Positions 1 through 5,129 of a stretch of DNA of 6,477 nucleotides are shown here, piece after piece. How positions within the stretch are numbered: position 1 is the first letter of the stretch; every line of letters starts with the position of its first letter. Under the pieces are notes generated by a model, which did not search any database, was not told the origin of the DNA, and saw only the letters and a list, made by a program, of their open reading frames with translations. The position numbers and the translations under genes are program-made. This DNA is from an uncultured Gammaproteobacteria bacterium (GTDB lineage Bacteria; Pseudomonadota; Gammaproteobacteria; Halothiobacillales; Halothiobacillaceae). The stretch spans positions 1 to 6,477 of the forward strand of contig CALKWL010000181.1 of NCBI GenBank assembly GCA_938004235.1, written 5' to 3'.

Positions 1-46
1 AGATTGACTGACGTGACTGGAGTTCAGACGTGTGCTCTTCCGATCT
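1..46. other. Illumina library adapter (artefact at contig end)
   Basis: Positions 13-46 match the standard Illumina TruSeq read-2/index adapter; its reverse complement begins AGATCGGAAGAGC. Positions 1-4 (AGAT) fit the end of the P7 primer and 5-12 (TGACTGAC) fit an 8-base index. Reading through this sequence gives the familiar artefact peptide ending IGRAHV on the minus strand, and MCSSDL or VQTCALPIS on the plus strand. Nothing here is genomic, and any ORF that begins or ends inside it should be trimmed at position 47. Confidence 0.97.
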
Positions 47-851
47 CAATGGATTCGGGGCCATTCTGGATAATCAGAATGGTGTTTGTCAGCACTTCGC
101 CGTCAACCGTAACGGATTCTGTGCCATTCATGGTGATGGTGCCGTTCATAGGAGCATACAGCCGACCGCCGCAACCGTTCATGTGCTGAAAATCGTAGCC
201 CGCAACGGCCGTTTCTCCCTGGTGCCAGCCTTGCGTTTTGATATAACCTGCGCCCCCGTAGAGTGATGAGGGAAGCGCAGCCGGGATAGTGGTGTAGGTT
301 GGTCGCTCCATAGCCAGTGCCTTGCCAGCCATCACGCGCTCCACATAGACGCGATCTATCGGCCGTGGCACGCACATGCAGGCCAAAACATTGCCTATCC
401 CGCCATGATATGCCGCCACAACAAGCTCTTCGGTTGGTAGCTGTGAGAATAGCCATGCCAGGTAATTGGCTGAACAGGTGAGATTTTGGACGGGGTTGAA
501 CGGGTCTATGCCGCCGCAGTGATCCGCGTACACCACTGGCATCAGTTGTGCCAGACCTTTTGCCCCAGCGTAAGAAACGGCGTTGGGGTCAAAATTGCTT
601 TCCGCTTTCACAATTCCCGCCAGCAGCACCGGATCAATGCCGTAGCGGTTAGCCGCCTGAGCTATTTCAGCGGCATAATGAGTAGATGGCGAAAGTGTTT
701 GTAGTTTGCTCATTTCCCAGCGCATCCAATAATTGAATGCAATAAACAGAACCGTAAGGCAGCCGGTGATCATCAGGGTTTGCAGGATGATAAACTTGGC
801 TGCAATATACAGTTTGGTTCGTGTTTCATTCCACAGCAATTGGTAGTTCAT
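47..851 (-). CDS. Membrane-anchored lytic transglycosylase with start of an M23-like domain, 3' end missing
   Basis: The gene codes for 268 authentic residues before adapter replaces the rest. One membrane helix lies at about residues 18-43, with a short cytoplasmic N-terminus. A soluble-lytic-transglycosylase (SLT) domain spans about residues 58-160: catalytic Glu84 in KAESNFDP, GAKGLAQLMP at 96-105, PFNPVQNL at 117-124 and AAYHGGIGNV at 146-155. This fold cleaves the MurNAc-GlcNAc bond of peptidoglycan. From about residue 213 the sequence resembles the start of an M23/LytM domain (GYDF, then GGRLYAPMNGTIT). The position of the first zinc-ligand His is Val216. The gene is last in the minus-strand operon, 60 nt after the translocase stop. 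No normal SD is visible; the ATG directly abuts a GGACT repeat arm. By analogy with VirB1-type enzymes, it probably opens the wall locally for a transfer apparatus. A phage-type lysin is an alternative. Confidence 0.88.
204..213. repeat. AACGGCCGTT palindrome, copy 1 (coding)
   Basis: Perfect 10-bp palindrome inside the transglycosylase gene. It is read on the minus strand within codons 213-216 as Glu-Thr-Ala-Val. Confidence 0.9.
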
Positions 852-950
852 GAGTCCAGTCCAGTCCAGTCCAGCCCACTGGACTGGGAAATGATGGCTG
901 TAACGGCCGTTTTAAGCCGTGTCCTCGCCGGACTGGACTGGACTGGACTC
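852..950. repeat. GGACT pentamer arrays forming a 21-bp perfect inverted repeat
   Basis: The right arm, 930-950, is an array of the unit GGACT ending in C. The left arm, 852-872, is its exact reverse complement, and 57 nt lie between them. A shorter inverted unit (CTGGACTGG, 879-887) also pairs with 866-874, giving a 9-bp hairpin with the loop CCCA. The right arm encodes residues 434-440 of the translocase. The left arm ends one base before the transglycosylase ATG. In the minus-strand mRNA the proximal arm can therefore pair either with the distal arm or with the local unit, but not fully with both. Confidence 0.9.
902..911. repeat. AACGGCCGTT palindrome, copy 2 (intergenic)
   Basis: Perfect 10-bp palindrome immediately after the translocase stop codon (912-914), in the spacer of the GGACT inverted repeat. 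Confidence 0.9.
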
Positions 951-2249
951 TTCTTTTTCGCGCACTTTACTTCGCCAAACAAAAGAGGAACTTCGCCCTA
1001 GCCCTGTCAGTTCCTGAATTTCATCTACAGACGGATCGGTACCCAAGTTTGTGACAATGTGCTGTAGTTTCTGCTCAGTCGTCATGTCGGCAAATGAAAG
1101 CGCGAACGTGTCAAAATTATCGTCTTTATTATTGTCTTGCGGCAAATCAGGCCATTCGGGTGCAGCAGCAAGATGCCGCTTGTCCATCAGTGCCTTTAGC
1201 TCTTCAAATGGCACGTAGGGTATTTGAACCGTTTGCCACATTGCGCGATGCGTGACCAAGAACCGGCCCTTGATGTCTTGCATGATATAGTGCATGTCCA
1301 CATCTTTCGGCAGCCGTTTGCCGCCAGTCGCGTAAGAATTCAGGTCTGTAGACACAAAACCGGTCAGGGTGTAATTCGCTTGCATTTGGATGGTCATATT
1401 GATGTTGTTTGCCGTATTGTACTGGGTGGTGATGAGGTAGTAGATACCCATCCCCATCCCCAGCGTGGCGATTTCTGTAACCAACTTGTTAATGTAACCT
1501 TCCAAAATGATGTGCTGAGCTTCATCGAGAAGAACGATACAGACGGGCAACGGTCTCATGCCAAACTCGCGGCCTTCTGGTGTGTTCGCAATGGCGTTAT
1601 AGGATTCGATGTTGTTGATGACCGTCTCGAAGTGATCTTGCGCTTCGTTAAACTTGCCTTGGCGATACACCATGAAGGAGCGAACCAAACGCGCCAACTT
1701 CATCCATTCGTCGGGTGTTTGTGCAACTGGCCCCATGAGGAACCGATACTTTTTAAACGCCCTCCAGTCCATTTGCTTGCCATCAAAGATAAACACGCGA
1801 ACATCACCGGCCTCGAAGTTTGTTAGGAATTGTTTGAACCAGAAATAGACCGTGTTTGTTTTGCCGTTTTGGGTAATGCCTCGTATGAGGATATGCCCCA
1901 TGCCGCGAACGGGAACCAATAGCCGTCGCCCGTTTTCTAGGATTTCGCCAAAGTCCAGGTCTTCTCTGACCCTGGGCTTTTCGTCTGACTTTCGAGCGGC
2001 TTTTGTTGCGGTGACGGCGACTGTTCTACGAACAGCGTGGCTATGCACAACGCGGCCGGGAATGTTCATGTCTAGTGCCCACCCGAAGATGGCTCCGCCG
2101 ATGGCAAACAGAACGGCCGTTGCCATGCTGGTACCATCGAACACCAGAAAATACATGGCTGGGGCAATGATAGTTCCTAATGCAGCGCCTACTTTCTCGC
2201 CCGGCGTAAGGGGCAGCCCGCGCCCCGTCTCGTCAGTGTTATTGGTCAC
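912..2249 (-). CDS. FtsK/SpoIIIE-type membrane DNA translocase (putative transfer coupling ATPase)
   Basis: This 445-residue protein has two hydrophobic segments near the N-terminus (about 20-37 and 42-60), then a cytoplasmic motor domain. The Walker A motif is GITQNGKT (124-131). The Walker B motif is VCIVLLDEAQ (236-245), with Asp242 and Glu243. The stretch GMGIYYLITTQ (266-276) followed by the QANYTLTGFVS and GRFLV blocks matches the FtsK order 'GIHLILATQ..IKAN..'. A helix-turn-helix-like segment (about 395-430) ends the protein, reminiscent of the winged-helix DNA-sensing tail of FtsK relatives. The start is GTG, supported by AGGAG 6 nt upstream, and it overlaps the previous gene by 11 nt, indicating translational coupling. 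Residues 434-440 (ESSPVQS) come from a pentamer repeat. At this size it resembles conjugative or plasmid translocases more than chromosomal FtsK. It probably pumps double-stranded DNA through the membrane; a viral packaging ATPase is less likely given the N-terminal helices. Confidence 0.88.
   Translation of the reverse strand: MTNNTDETGRGLPLTPGEKVGAALGTIIAPAMYFLVFDGTSMATAVLFAIGGAIFGWALDMNIPGRVVHSHAVRRTVAVTATKAARKSDEKPRVREDLDFGEILENGRRLLVPVRGMGHILIRGITQNGKTNTVYFWFKQFLTNFEAGDVRVFIFDGKQMDWRAFKKYRFLMGPVAQTPDEWMKLARLVRSFMVYRQGKFNEAQDHFETVINNIESYNAIANTPEGREFGMRPLPVCIVLLDEAQHIILEGYINKLVTEIATLGMGMGIYYLITTQYNTANNINMTIQMQANYTLTGFVSTDLNSYATGGKRLPKDVDMHYIMQDIKGRFLVTHRAMWQTVQIPYVPFEELKALMDKRHLAAAPEWPDLPQDNNKDDNFDTFALSFADMTTEQKLQHIVTNLGTDPSVDEIQELTGLGRSSSFVWRSKVREKEESSPVQSGEDTA
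2112..2121. repeat. AACGGCCGTT palindrome, copy 3 (coding)
   Basis: Perfect 10-bp palindrome inside the second membrane helix of the translocase. It is read on the minus strand as Thr44-Ala45-Val46. Confidence 0.9.
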
Positions 2250-2721
2250 AATTGGCTCCTGTCAGGCGTACAGCTACATACTCGAATCTTGCGCCAGCCG
2301 CATCGTCGTCGCCCTGAGAGCGCAACCAGCAGGCGATATAAGCCATTTCTGCTGCATCCCACTGCGTTGACACCTGTGCCAGCCGTAGAGAATTTGGGTT
2401 GTATGCCGTCAGGTCGGCCAGGGACTCAACTAGTACGATTTTTGTTGGATCGGGCATCTGGCTTAGGGTCGCGCCTGTCCATTGTACAGGATCAATGATC
2501 CAGCCATACACCAAGCCAGCCGCCACGCCCAAGCTAAACAGAGCTGCTAACTTCGCCGCTATGATCGCCCGTGCCTGGTGACGCAGGCTGTTTAGCCACT
2601 CGCCAGCGCGTGAAGCCCAAGTGACATGGGGAGGCTGCGTAACGGCCGTTTCTAGGCGCACGGGCGGGTTGGAAAATTCCAGCTCTATGGTGTCGTCTAC
2701 TTCGAGCTCTTCGTAATTCAT
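2239..2721 (-). CDS. Single-pass membrane protein, unknown function
   Basis: I do not recognise a family in this 160-residue protein. An acidic N-terminus (EELEVDDTIELE) precedes a basic amphipathic stretch (about 38-52) and one membrane helix at about 52-76. The C-terminal half (77-160) is soluble, with WDAAEMAYIACWL suggesting a helical repeat. An N-in topology would place this half outside the membrane. The ATG has GGAG 8 nt upstream, and the TAG stop of the preceding gene overlaps that SD region. The 3' end overlaps the translocase gene by 11 nt. This tight coupling on both sides argues that the product is made in step with the translocase and may be its membrane partner; that is inference from position only. 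Residues 24-27 (ETAV) come from copy 4 of the palindrome. Confidence 0.75.
   Translation of the reverse strand: MNYEELEVDDTIELEFSNPPVRLETAVTQPPHVTWASRAGEWLNSLRHQARAIIAAKLAALFSLGVAAGLVYGWIIDPVQWTGATLSQMPDPTKIVLVESLADLTAYNPNSLRLAQVSTQWDAAEMAYIACWLRSQGDDDAAGARFEYVAVRLTGANCDQ
2641..2650. repeat. AACGGCCGTT palindrome, copy 4 (coding)
   Basis: Perfect palindrome, read on the minus strand as Glu-Thr-Ala-Val. The surrounding 18 bases (2637-2654, minus strand TAGAAACGGCCGTTACGC) are identical to 3427-3444. Confidence 0.92.
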
Positions 2722-2732
2722 GGCGGCTACTC

Positions 2733-3257
2733 CTATTGGTTCGGCGTGGGCGGTACATCTATGGATGGATCGTAACTTCCAGCATCAAAAGTTGGGGCGG
2801 GCGTTGCTAATGACTGCTGCGCGGTCGCCTCGCTTGCCTGCGGCGGCTGGGTCGGCGCTGGTTGGGCAGTGGGTACCAGATCGGTGACGATGGGTGCGCG
2901 GGTGGGGACTTCTCCATTCCGCCACGCATCCCTGACACGAACGGGATCGGGAAGTATTTGCTCGGACACCATCGATCCCATCTGTTCGAGATAAGGTACG
3001 GATTCCGTTACAGCGTTTGACACGTTGCGAATGCTGGACGAAATGAGATAGCCAATGATGATCGGGACTAGGCACAAGATGCCAAGCCCGACTAGAACTA
3101 AAACGGCACGCTCTTTCGTGTTTGCTTGTTTTGGCAACTCCAGCAACGAAGGGACAAGTTTGTATACGGTATACCCTGTGGCATATAGGATCGAGGCACC
3201 CACCACGAATATTACAAGTAGTTTAAGAGTCGCAAGGATAGAGGAAACGGTTTCCAT
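2733..3257 (-). CDS. Two-helix membrane protein with Pro-rich tail, unknown function
   Basis: The preferred ATG at 3257 gives 174 residues. It has TAAAGGAG (3267-3274) about 9 nt upstream, and the protein then begins just before a membrane helix. The longer in-frame start at 3359 would add 34 basic residues, overlap the upstream small gene, and lack an equally good SD. Helices lie at about 8-32 and 50-75, separated by a short loop with KQANTKER. A helical linker follows (76-115), then a low-complexity Pro/Ala/Thr/Gln-rich tail (122-174) with PTQPPQ and VPPTPNQ. No family is recognised. Small two-helix proteins with extended tails are common among accessory parts of secretion, transfer and phage assembly machines, which fits the neighbours. 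The TAG stop lies 11 nt before the next ATG. Confidence 0.72.
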   Translation of the reverse strand: METVSSILATLKLLVIFVVGASILYATGYTVYKLVPSLLELPKQANTKERAVLVLVGLGILCLVPIIIGYLISSSIRNVSNAVTESVPYLEQMGSMVSEQILPDPVRVRDAWRNGEVPTRAPIVTDLVPTAQPAPTQPPQASEATAQQSLATPAPTFDAGSYDPSIDVPPTPNQ

Positions 3258-3298
3258 TGCACAATGCTCCTTTAGTTTGTTTGCCGATTTTTTGTGTT

Positions 3299-3499
3299 TT
3301 ACGAATGTAAGACGCGGTTGATTTGCCGTGCGTCGGCTGGACAACCTATGATTTTGCATACATAGCGGATATGCTTGGTACGGCGGTTCAGCCGACCGCT
3401 CCGCTTGCCGCCACCGCTATTCAGTAGCGTAACGGCCGTTTCTACAGCAGCGAAGAGATCGCTTTGTTGGTGAATTGGTTGGGGGTAAATCTGGTTCAT
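3299..3499 (-). CDS. Small basic protein, unknown function
   Basis: This 66-residue ORF lies between the RHH-like gene (stop 21 nt upstream) and the two-helix membrane gene (start 41 nt downstream), in the same direction, so it fits the operon. No clear SD is present (only a weak AGAGAC). The middle is strongly basic (KRSGRLNRRTKHIR), with two Cys residues further on, so nucleic-acid binding is possible. Residues 20-23 (ETAV) are encoded by copy 5 of the palindrome, in the same phase as in three other genes of the operon; this mildly supports the frame being translated. No family is recognised, and it could be a chance ORF. Confidence 0.5.
   Translation of the reverse strand: MNQIYPQPIHQQSDLFAAVETAVTLLNSGGGKRSGRLNRRTKHIRYVCKIIGCPADARQINRVLHS
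3431..3440. repeat. AACGGCCGTT palindrome, copy 5 (coding)
   Basis: Perfect palindrome in the small basic ORF, read as Glu-Thr-Ala-Val. The flanking 18 bases are identical to those of copy 4. Confidence 0.9.
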
Positions 3500-3520
3500 G
3501 GTCTGTCTCTGAAAGTTGTG

Positions 3521-3838
3521 TCAATTCGCTTCGGCCGACGAGTCGGTTTGCGTATTGTCCACCTGGTCTTCATCCTGCGTCAGCCGCACTGCTCTTTGTG
3601 GGGGATACCAGCGGCCGCGAGGGTGAATATATTTTTCGTCTAACTGAATACCGTAATACGTCGCCAACCCGTCCGCAATGCACTGGCGGATGAAATAAGC
3701 GATGCCGCTCATTTTGACTACACGCCGTCCACGCTTCTCTGCGGGAAACAGTTTGTCCAAAATGCGGTACATTTGAGGCGACACTACAAAATGCGTAATC
3801 TTCGTTTCGTGTGGTCTATCCGAATGTCCTGTTGCCAT
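3521..3838 (-). CDS. Ribbon-helix-helix-like transcriptional regulator
   Basis: The chosen start (ATG 3838) gives 105 residues. It sits 7 nt beyond the -10 box of a strong promoter, so it would be a leaderless start. The upstream in-frame ATG at 3847 overlaps that -10 box, and the one at 3910 lies before the promoter. Residues 13-62 fit the RHH order: a short strand KITHFVV (13-19), helix 1 around QMYRILDKLF (22-31), a basic turn EKRGRRVVKMS, and helix 2 IAYFIRQCIADGLATYY (46-62). This fold dimerises and reads palindromic DNA with the paired strands. The C-terminal 40 residues are polar, acidic and probably disordered. Palindromes GTTGTACAAC over its own promoter and the divergent promoter suggest an autorepressor controlling both arms. 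The assignment is by pattern only; a related MetJ/Arc-type protein is equally possible. Confidence 0.7.
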   Translation of the reverse strand: MATGHSDRPHETKITHFVVSPQMYRILDKLFPAEKRGRRVVKMSGIAYFIRQCIADGLATYYGIQLDEKYIHPRGRWYPPQRAVRLTQDEDQVDNTQTDSSAEAN

Positions 3839-3847
3839 GTTGTACAT
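3839..3847. promoter_or_regulatory. Partial operator copy (GTTGTACAT)
   Basis: Shares GTTGTACA with the two full operators but loses the right half-site. It lies between the -10 box and the start codon of the RHH-like gene, 19 bp centre to centre from the next operator. This spacing is compatible with cooperative binding of a small dimer. Confidence 0.5.
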
Positions 3848-3874
3848 GCTACTCGATGTTGTACAACGTGTCAA
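3846..3874 (-). promoter_or_regulatory. Promoter of the minus-strand transfer-like operon
   Basis: Read on the minus strand: TTGACA (-35, at 3869-3874, perfect consensus), 17-bp spacer, TAGCAT (-10, at 3846-3851, 4 of 6). The predicted start point, about 7 nt downstream, falls on the A of the regulator ATG at 3838, predicting a leaderless mRNA. The spacer holds the operator GTTGTACAAC. Confidence 0.8.
3858..3867. promoter_or_regulatory. Palindromic operator GTTGTACAAC (minus promoter)
   Basis: Perfect 10-bp palindrome between the -35 and -10 boxes of the minus-strand promoter. The same core is found in the spacer of the divergent plus promoter. A protein bound here would block RNA polymerase. 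Confidence 0.8.
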
Positions 3875-3981
3875 GGGGGAAACTGGCATGGCGGGCATAG
3901 ATGTCTTCAAATACCTTTCTAAATTTCGCAGTTGGCGGTATTATCAACTATGGAGAAGAAGGAGGGGGTAGTAACTGGCAC

Positions 3982-4010
3982 TTGACTTATGTTGTACAAC
4001 ATGATAAGAT
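3982..4010 (+). promoter_or_regulatory. Promoter of the plus-strand gene at 4053
   Basis: TTGACT (3982-3987, 5 of 6 to consensus), 17-bp spacer, TAAGAT (4005-4010, 4 of 6). The expected start point is near 4017, giving a leader of about 36 nt that contains a GGAG SD at 4041-4044. The whole spacer is nearly filled by the 14-bp palindrome ATGTTGTACAACAT. Confidence 0.8.
3989..4002. promoter_or_regulatory. Palindromic operator ATGTTGTACAACAT (plus promoter)
   Basis: Perfect 14-bp palindrome lying exactly between -35 and -10. It has the same 10-bp core as 3858-3867 and is the best-conserved of the three copies, so it is probably the highest-affinity site. Confidence 0.82.
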
Positions 4011-4052
4011 GGCATTCATCTGTAATACATCTGAAATGTCGGAGCTAAGACC

Positions 4053-4688
4053 ATGAACGACAAACTACTTTTCCCGATTCAGGTTGAATACTTGGAATCT
4101 GTTTTTACTGGCGAATGGAACACATGCGGGGCAGGATGGGATGGCCCTGACGAATTCCGCAAGTTTCTTACTACCCTTCCCCCCAGCGAGCTTCCTTTCC
4201 CGCTTCACGATCAATTGATAGGGAACGGCTACCAAAATTTCCAAGCTGCTAAACTGGCGGCAGTGGTTCACACCAGAAATGGAGAGTTGGTTTCTGCCCG
4301 TTTTTCTGTTATTGGCGCGGCCTGTTATGTCCATCCCGAAAAGCCAGGCCACGTAGCTGTGAATTTCCACAACGAATCAGACGTAATTCATAGCACGCCA
4401 GAGGATGCGATCTGTACCGTCAAAACAGGTCGCATTTTTGTTATCAGCGACACGCAGGATGGTGGGCGCGGCTTGGTTAAGCGTGCTACCGCAGTCGCGG
4501 CGGAGTTGGCCGACAAGCACAGTTTCCTGACTCAGTTTTCTGTCAATATCCCTTATAGCCGTGGTTATACGCGGCGCGGGGCACCACGCCAGTTGGGTCA
4601 TAAAGTTTTCTCTGTTACCCACGATGGGGTTTGCCCAGCCCGTTCCGTGTGGGGAGAGGATTCCCGCCAGCGTTTCGCATTTAGTTAG
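4053..4688 (+). CDS. Unknown protein, first gene of the right arm
   Basis: This 211-residue protein has no family I recognise. It begins at an ATG with GGAG 8 nt upstream, directly behind a well-formed promoter whose spacer is an operator shared with the left arm, so expression is probably tied to the same regulator. The N-terminus has aromatic and acidic residues (VEYLESVFTGEWNTCGAGWDGPDEF). The middle (residues 70-145) alternates short hydrophobic stretches with polar turns (LAAVVHT, ARFSVIGAACYV, HVAVNFHN, GRIFVIS), suggesting a beta-rich globular domain. The C-terminal part is basic (RGYTRRGAPRQLGHK). No signal peptide or membrane helix is evident. A hairpin terminator follows 4 nt after the stop. 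It could be a regulator, defence or transfer-accessory protein; nothing in the sequence decides this. Confidence 0.8.
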   Translation: MNDKLLFPIQVEYLESVFTGEWNTCGAGWDGPDEFRKFLTTLPPSELPFPLHDQLIGNGYQNFQAAKLAAVVHTRNGELVSARFSVIGAACYVHPEKPGHVAVNFHNESDVIHSTPEDAICTVKTGRIFVISDTQDGGRGLVKRATAVAAELADKHSFLTQFSVNIPYSRGYTRRGAPRQLGHKVFSVTHDGVCPARSVWGEDSRQRFAFS

Positions 4689-4693
4689 CCAGA

Positions 4694-4703
4694 AACGGCC
4701 GTT
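4694..4703. repeat. AACGGCCGTT palindrome, copy 6 (terminator left arm)
   Basis: Perfect palindrome forming most of the left stem of the hairpin after the 211-residue gene. Confidence 0.9.
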
Positions 4704-4719
4704 GGTTCGATAGGACACC

Positions 4720-4729
4720 AACGGCCGTT
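4720..4729. repeat. AACGGCCGTT palindrome, copy 7 (terminator right arm)
   Basis: Perfect palindrome forming most of the right stem of the same hairpin. No further copy is present in 4730-6477. Confidence 0.9.
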
Positions 4730-4751
4730 TTGCCATCTCAGAGGAACTAAT

Positions 4752-5129
4752 ATGACTGGATTTGTTGACCCAATACAAGAAGCGCCAAGTGTGACATGCC
4801 CGATTTATGGAAGTGGCGAGTGGATCAGTGTTAAAGACGCTCTGCCCTCTCACGGTGCCAATGTGCTGGCAACGTTTACAAACGACTACGGCAAGCAGCG
4901 TGTCATTGTTGGTCACTACCTAGAGCGATGGAGAGAAGAATCAACCTTTGATGGTAACGATGATGATGAATACTCAGAAGAGTTGGATTATTATTTCATG
5001 AAACAAGGATGGTATGAGAATACAGAAAATTGGGGTGATTACTCCGCAGTCGCCGTATCTGAGGGCGTGGTGACTCACTGGATGTCATTACCCCTGCCCC
5101 CTCACCAAGGAGACGAGAATGATGTTTGA
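4752..5129 (+). CDS. DUF551 domain protein
   Basis: This 125-residue protein shows both signature ends of the DUF551 family, small proteins common in phages and mobile elements: EWISVKDALPSHGANVLATF near the start (Trp24, Leu31-Pro32) and VTHWMSLPLPP near the end (107-117). Between them is an acidic insert (DGNDDDEYSEELD, about 67-79), longer than in typical compact members. The biochemical role of the family is unknown to me. The start has GAGGA 6 nt upstream. The stop TGA lies inside the next gene (11-nt overlap), so the two are translationally coupled. The domain supports a phage- or plasmid-derived context rather than a housekeeping locus. Confidence 0.85.
   Translation: MTGFVDPIQEAPSVTCPIYGSGEWISVKDALPSHGANVLATFTNDYGKQRVIVGHYLERWREESTFDGNDDDEYSEELDYYFMKQGWYENTENWGDYSAVAVSEGVVTHWMSLPLPPHQGDENDV

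Larger units (their letters stand above)
4693..4731 (+). terminator. Hairpin terminator built from two AACGGCCGTT palindromes
   Basis: AAACGGCCGTTGGT (4693-4706) pairs perfectly with ACCAACGGCCGTTT (4717-4730): a 14-bp stem with a 10-nt loop, followed by TTTT (4728-4731, partly in the stem). It lies just after the stop at 4688. The short T run makes termination likely to be partial, which fits the next gene at 4752 having an SD but no obvious promoter of its own. Each stem arm contains a complete palindrome (copies 6 and 7, at 4694-4703 and 4720-4729). Confidence 0.72.

Noticed and set aside
4..266. Two short plus-strand ORFs at the window start
   Set aside because: Their N-terminal residues are translated adapter sequence, and they lie antisense to the transglycosylase gene.
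1224..1826. Long plus-strand ORF of 200 codons
   Set aside because: It is antisense to the conserved motor domain of the translocase, including Walker B, has no SD, and its translation has no domain-like pattern.
912..2249. Zot-type filamentous phage morphogenesis ATPase
   Set aside because: Zot proteins carry Walker A near the N-terminus with a later membrane helix. Here two helices come first and the later blocks follow FtsK order.
3475..3693. Plus-strand ORF of 72 codons opposite the regulator
   Set aside because: It has no SD, is antisense to the RHH-like gene and the small ORF, and its composition looks random.
4700..4720. tRNA-like GGTTCGA...ACCA motif
   Set aside because: It is only the loop and stem of the terminator hairpin; no cloverleaf arms can be drawn around it.
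4377..4916. Minus-strand ORF of 179 codons
   Set aside because: It runs through the terminator hairpin and opposes two better-supported genes with SDs; it is a shadow.
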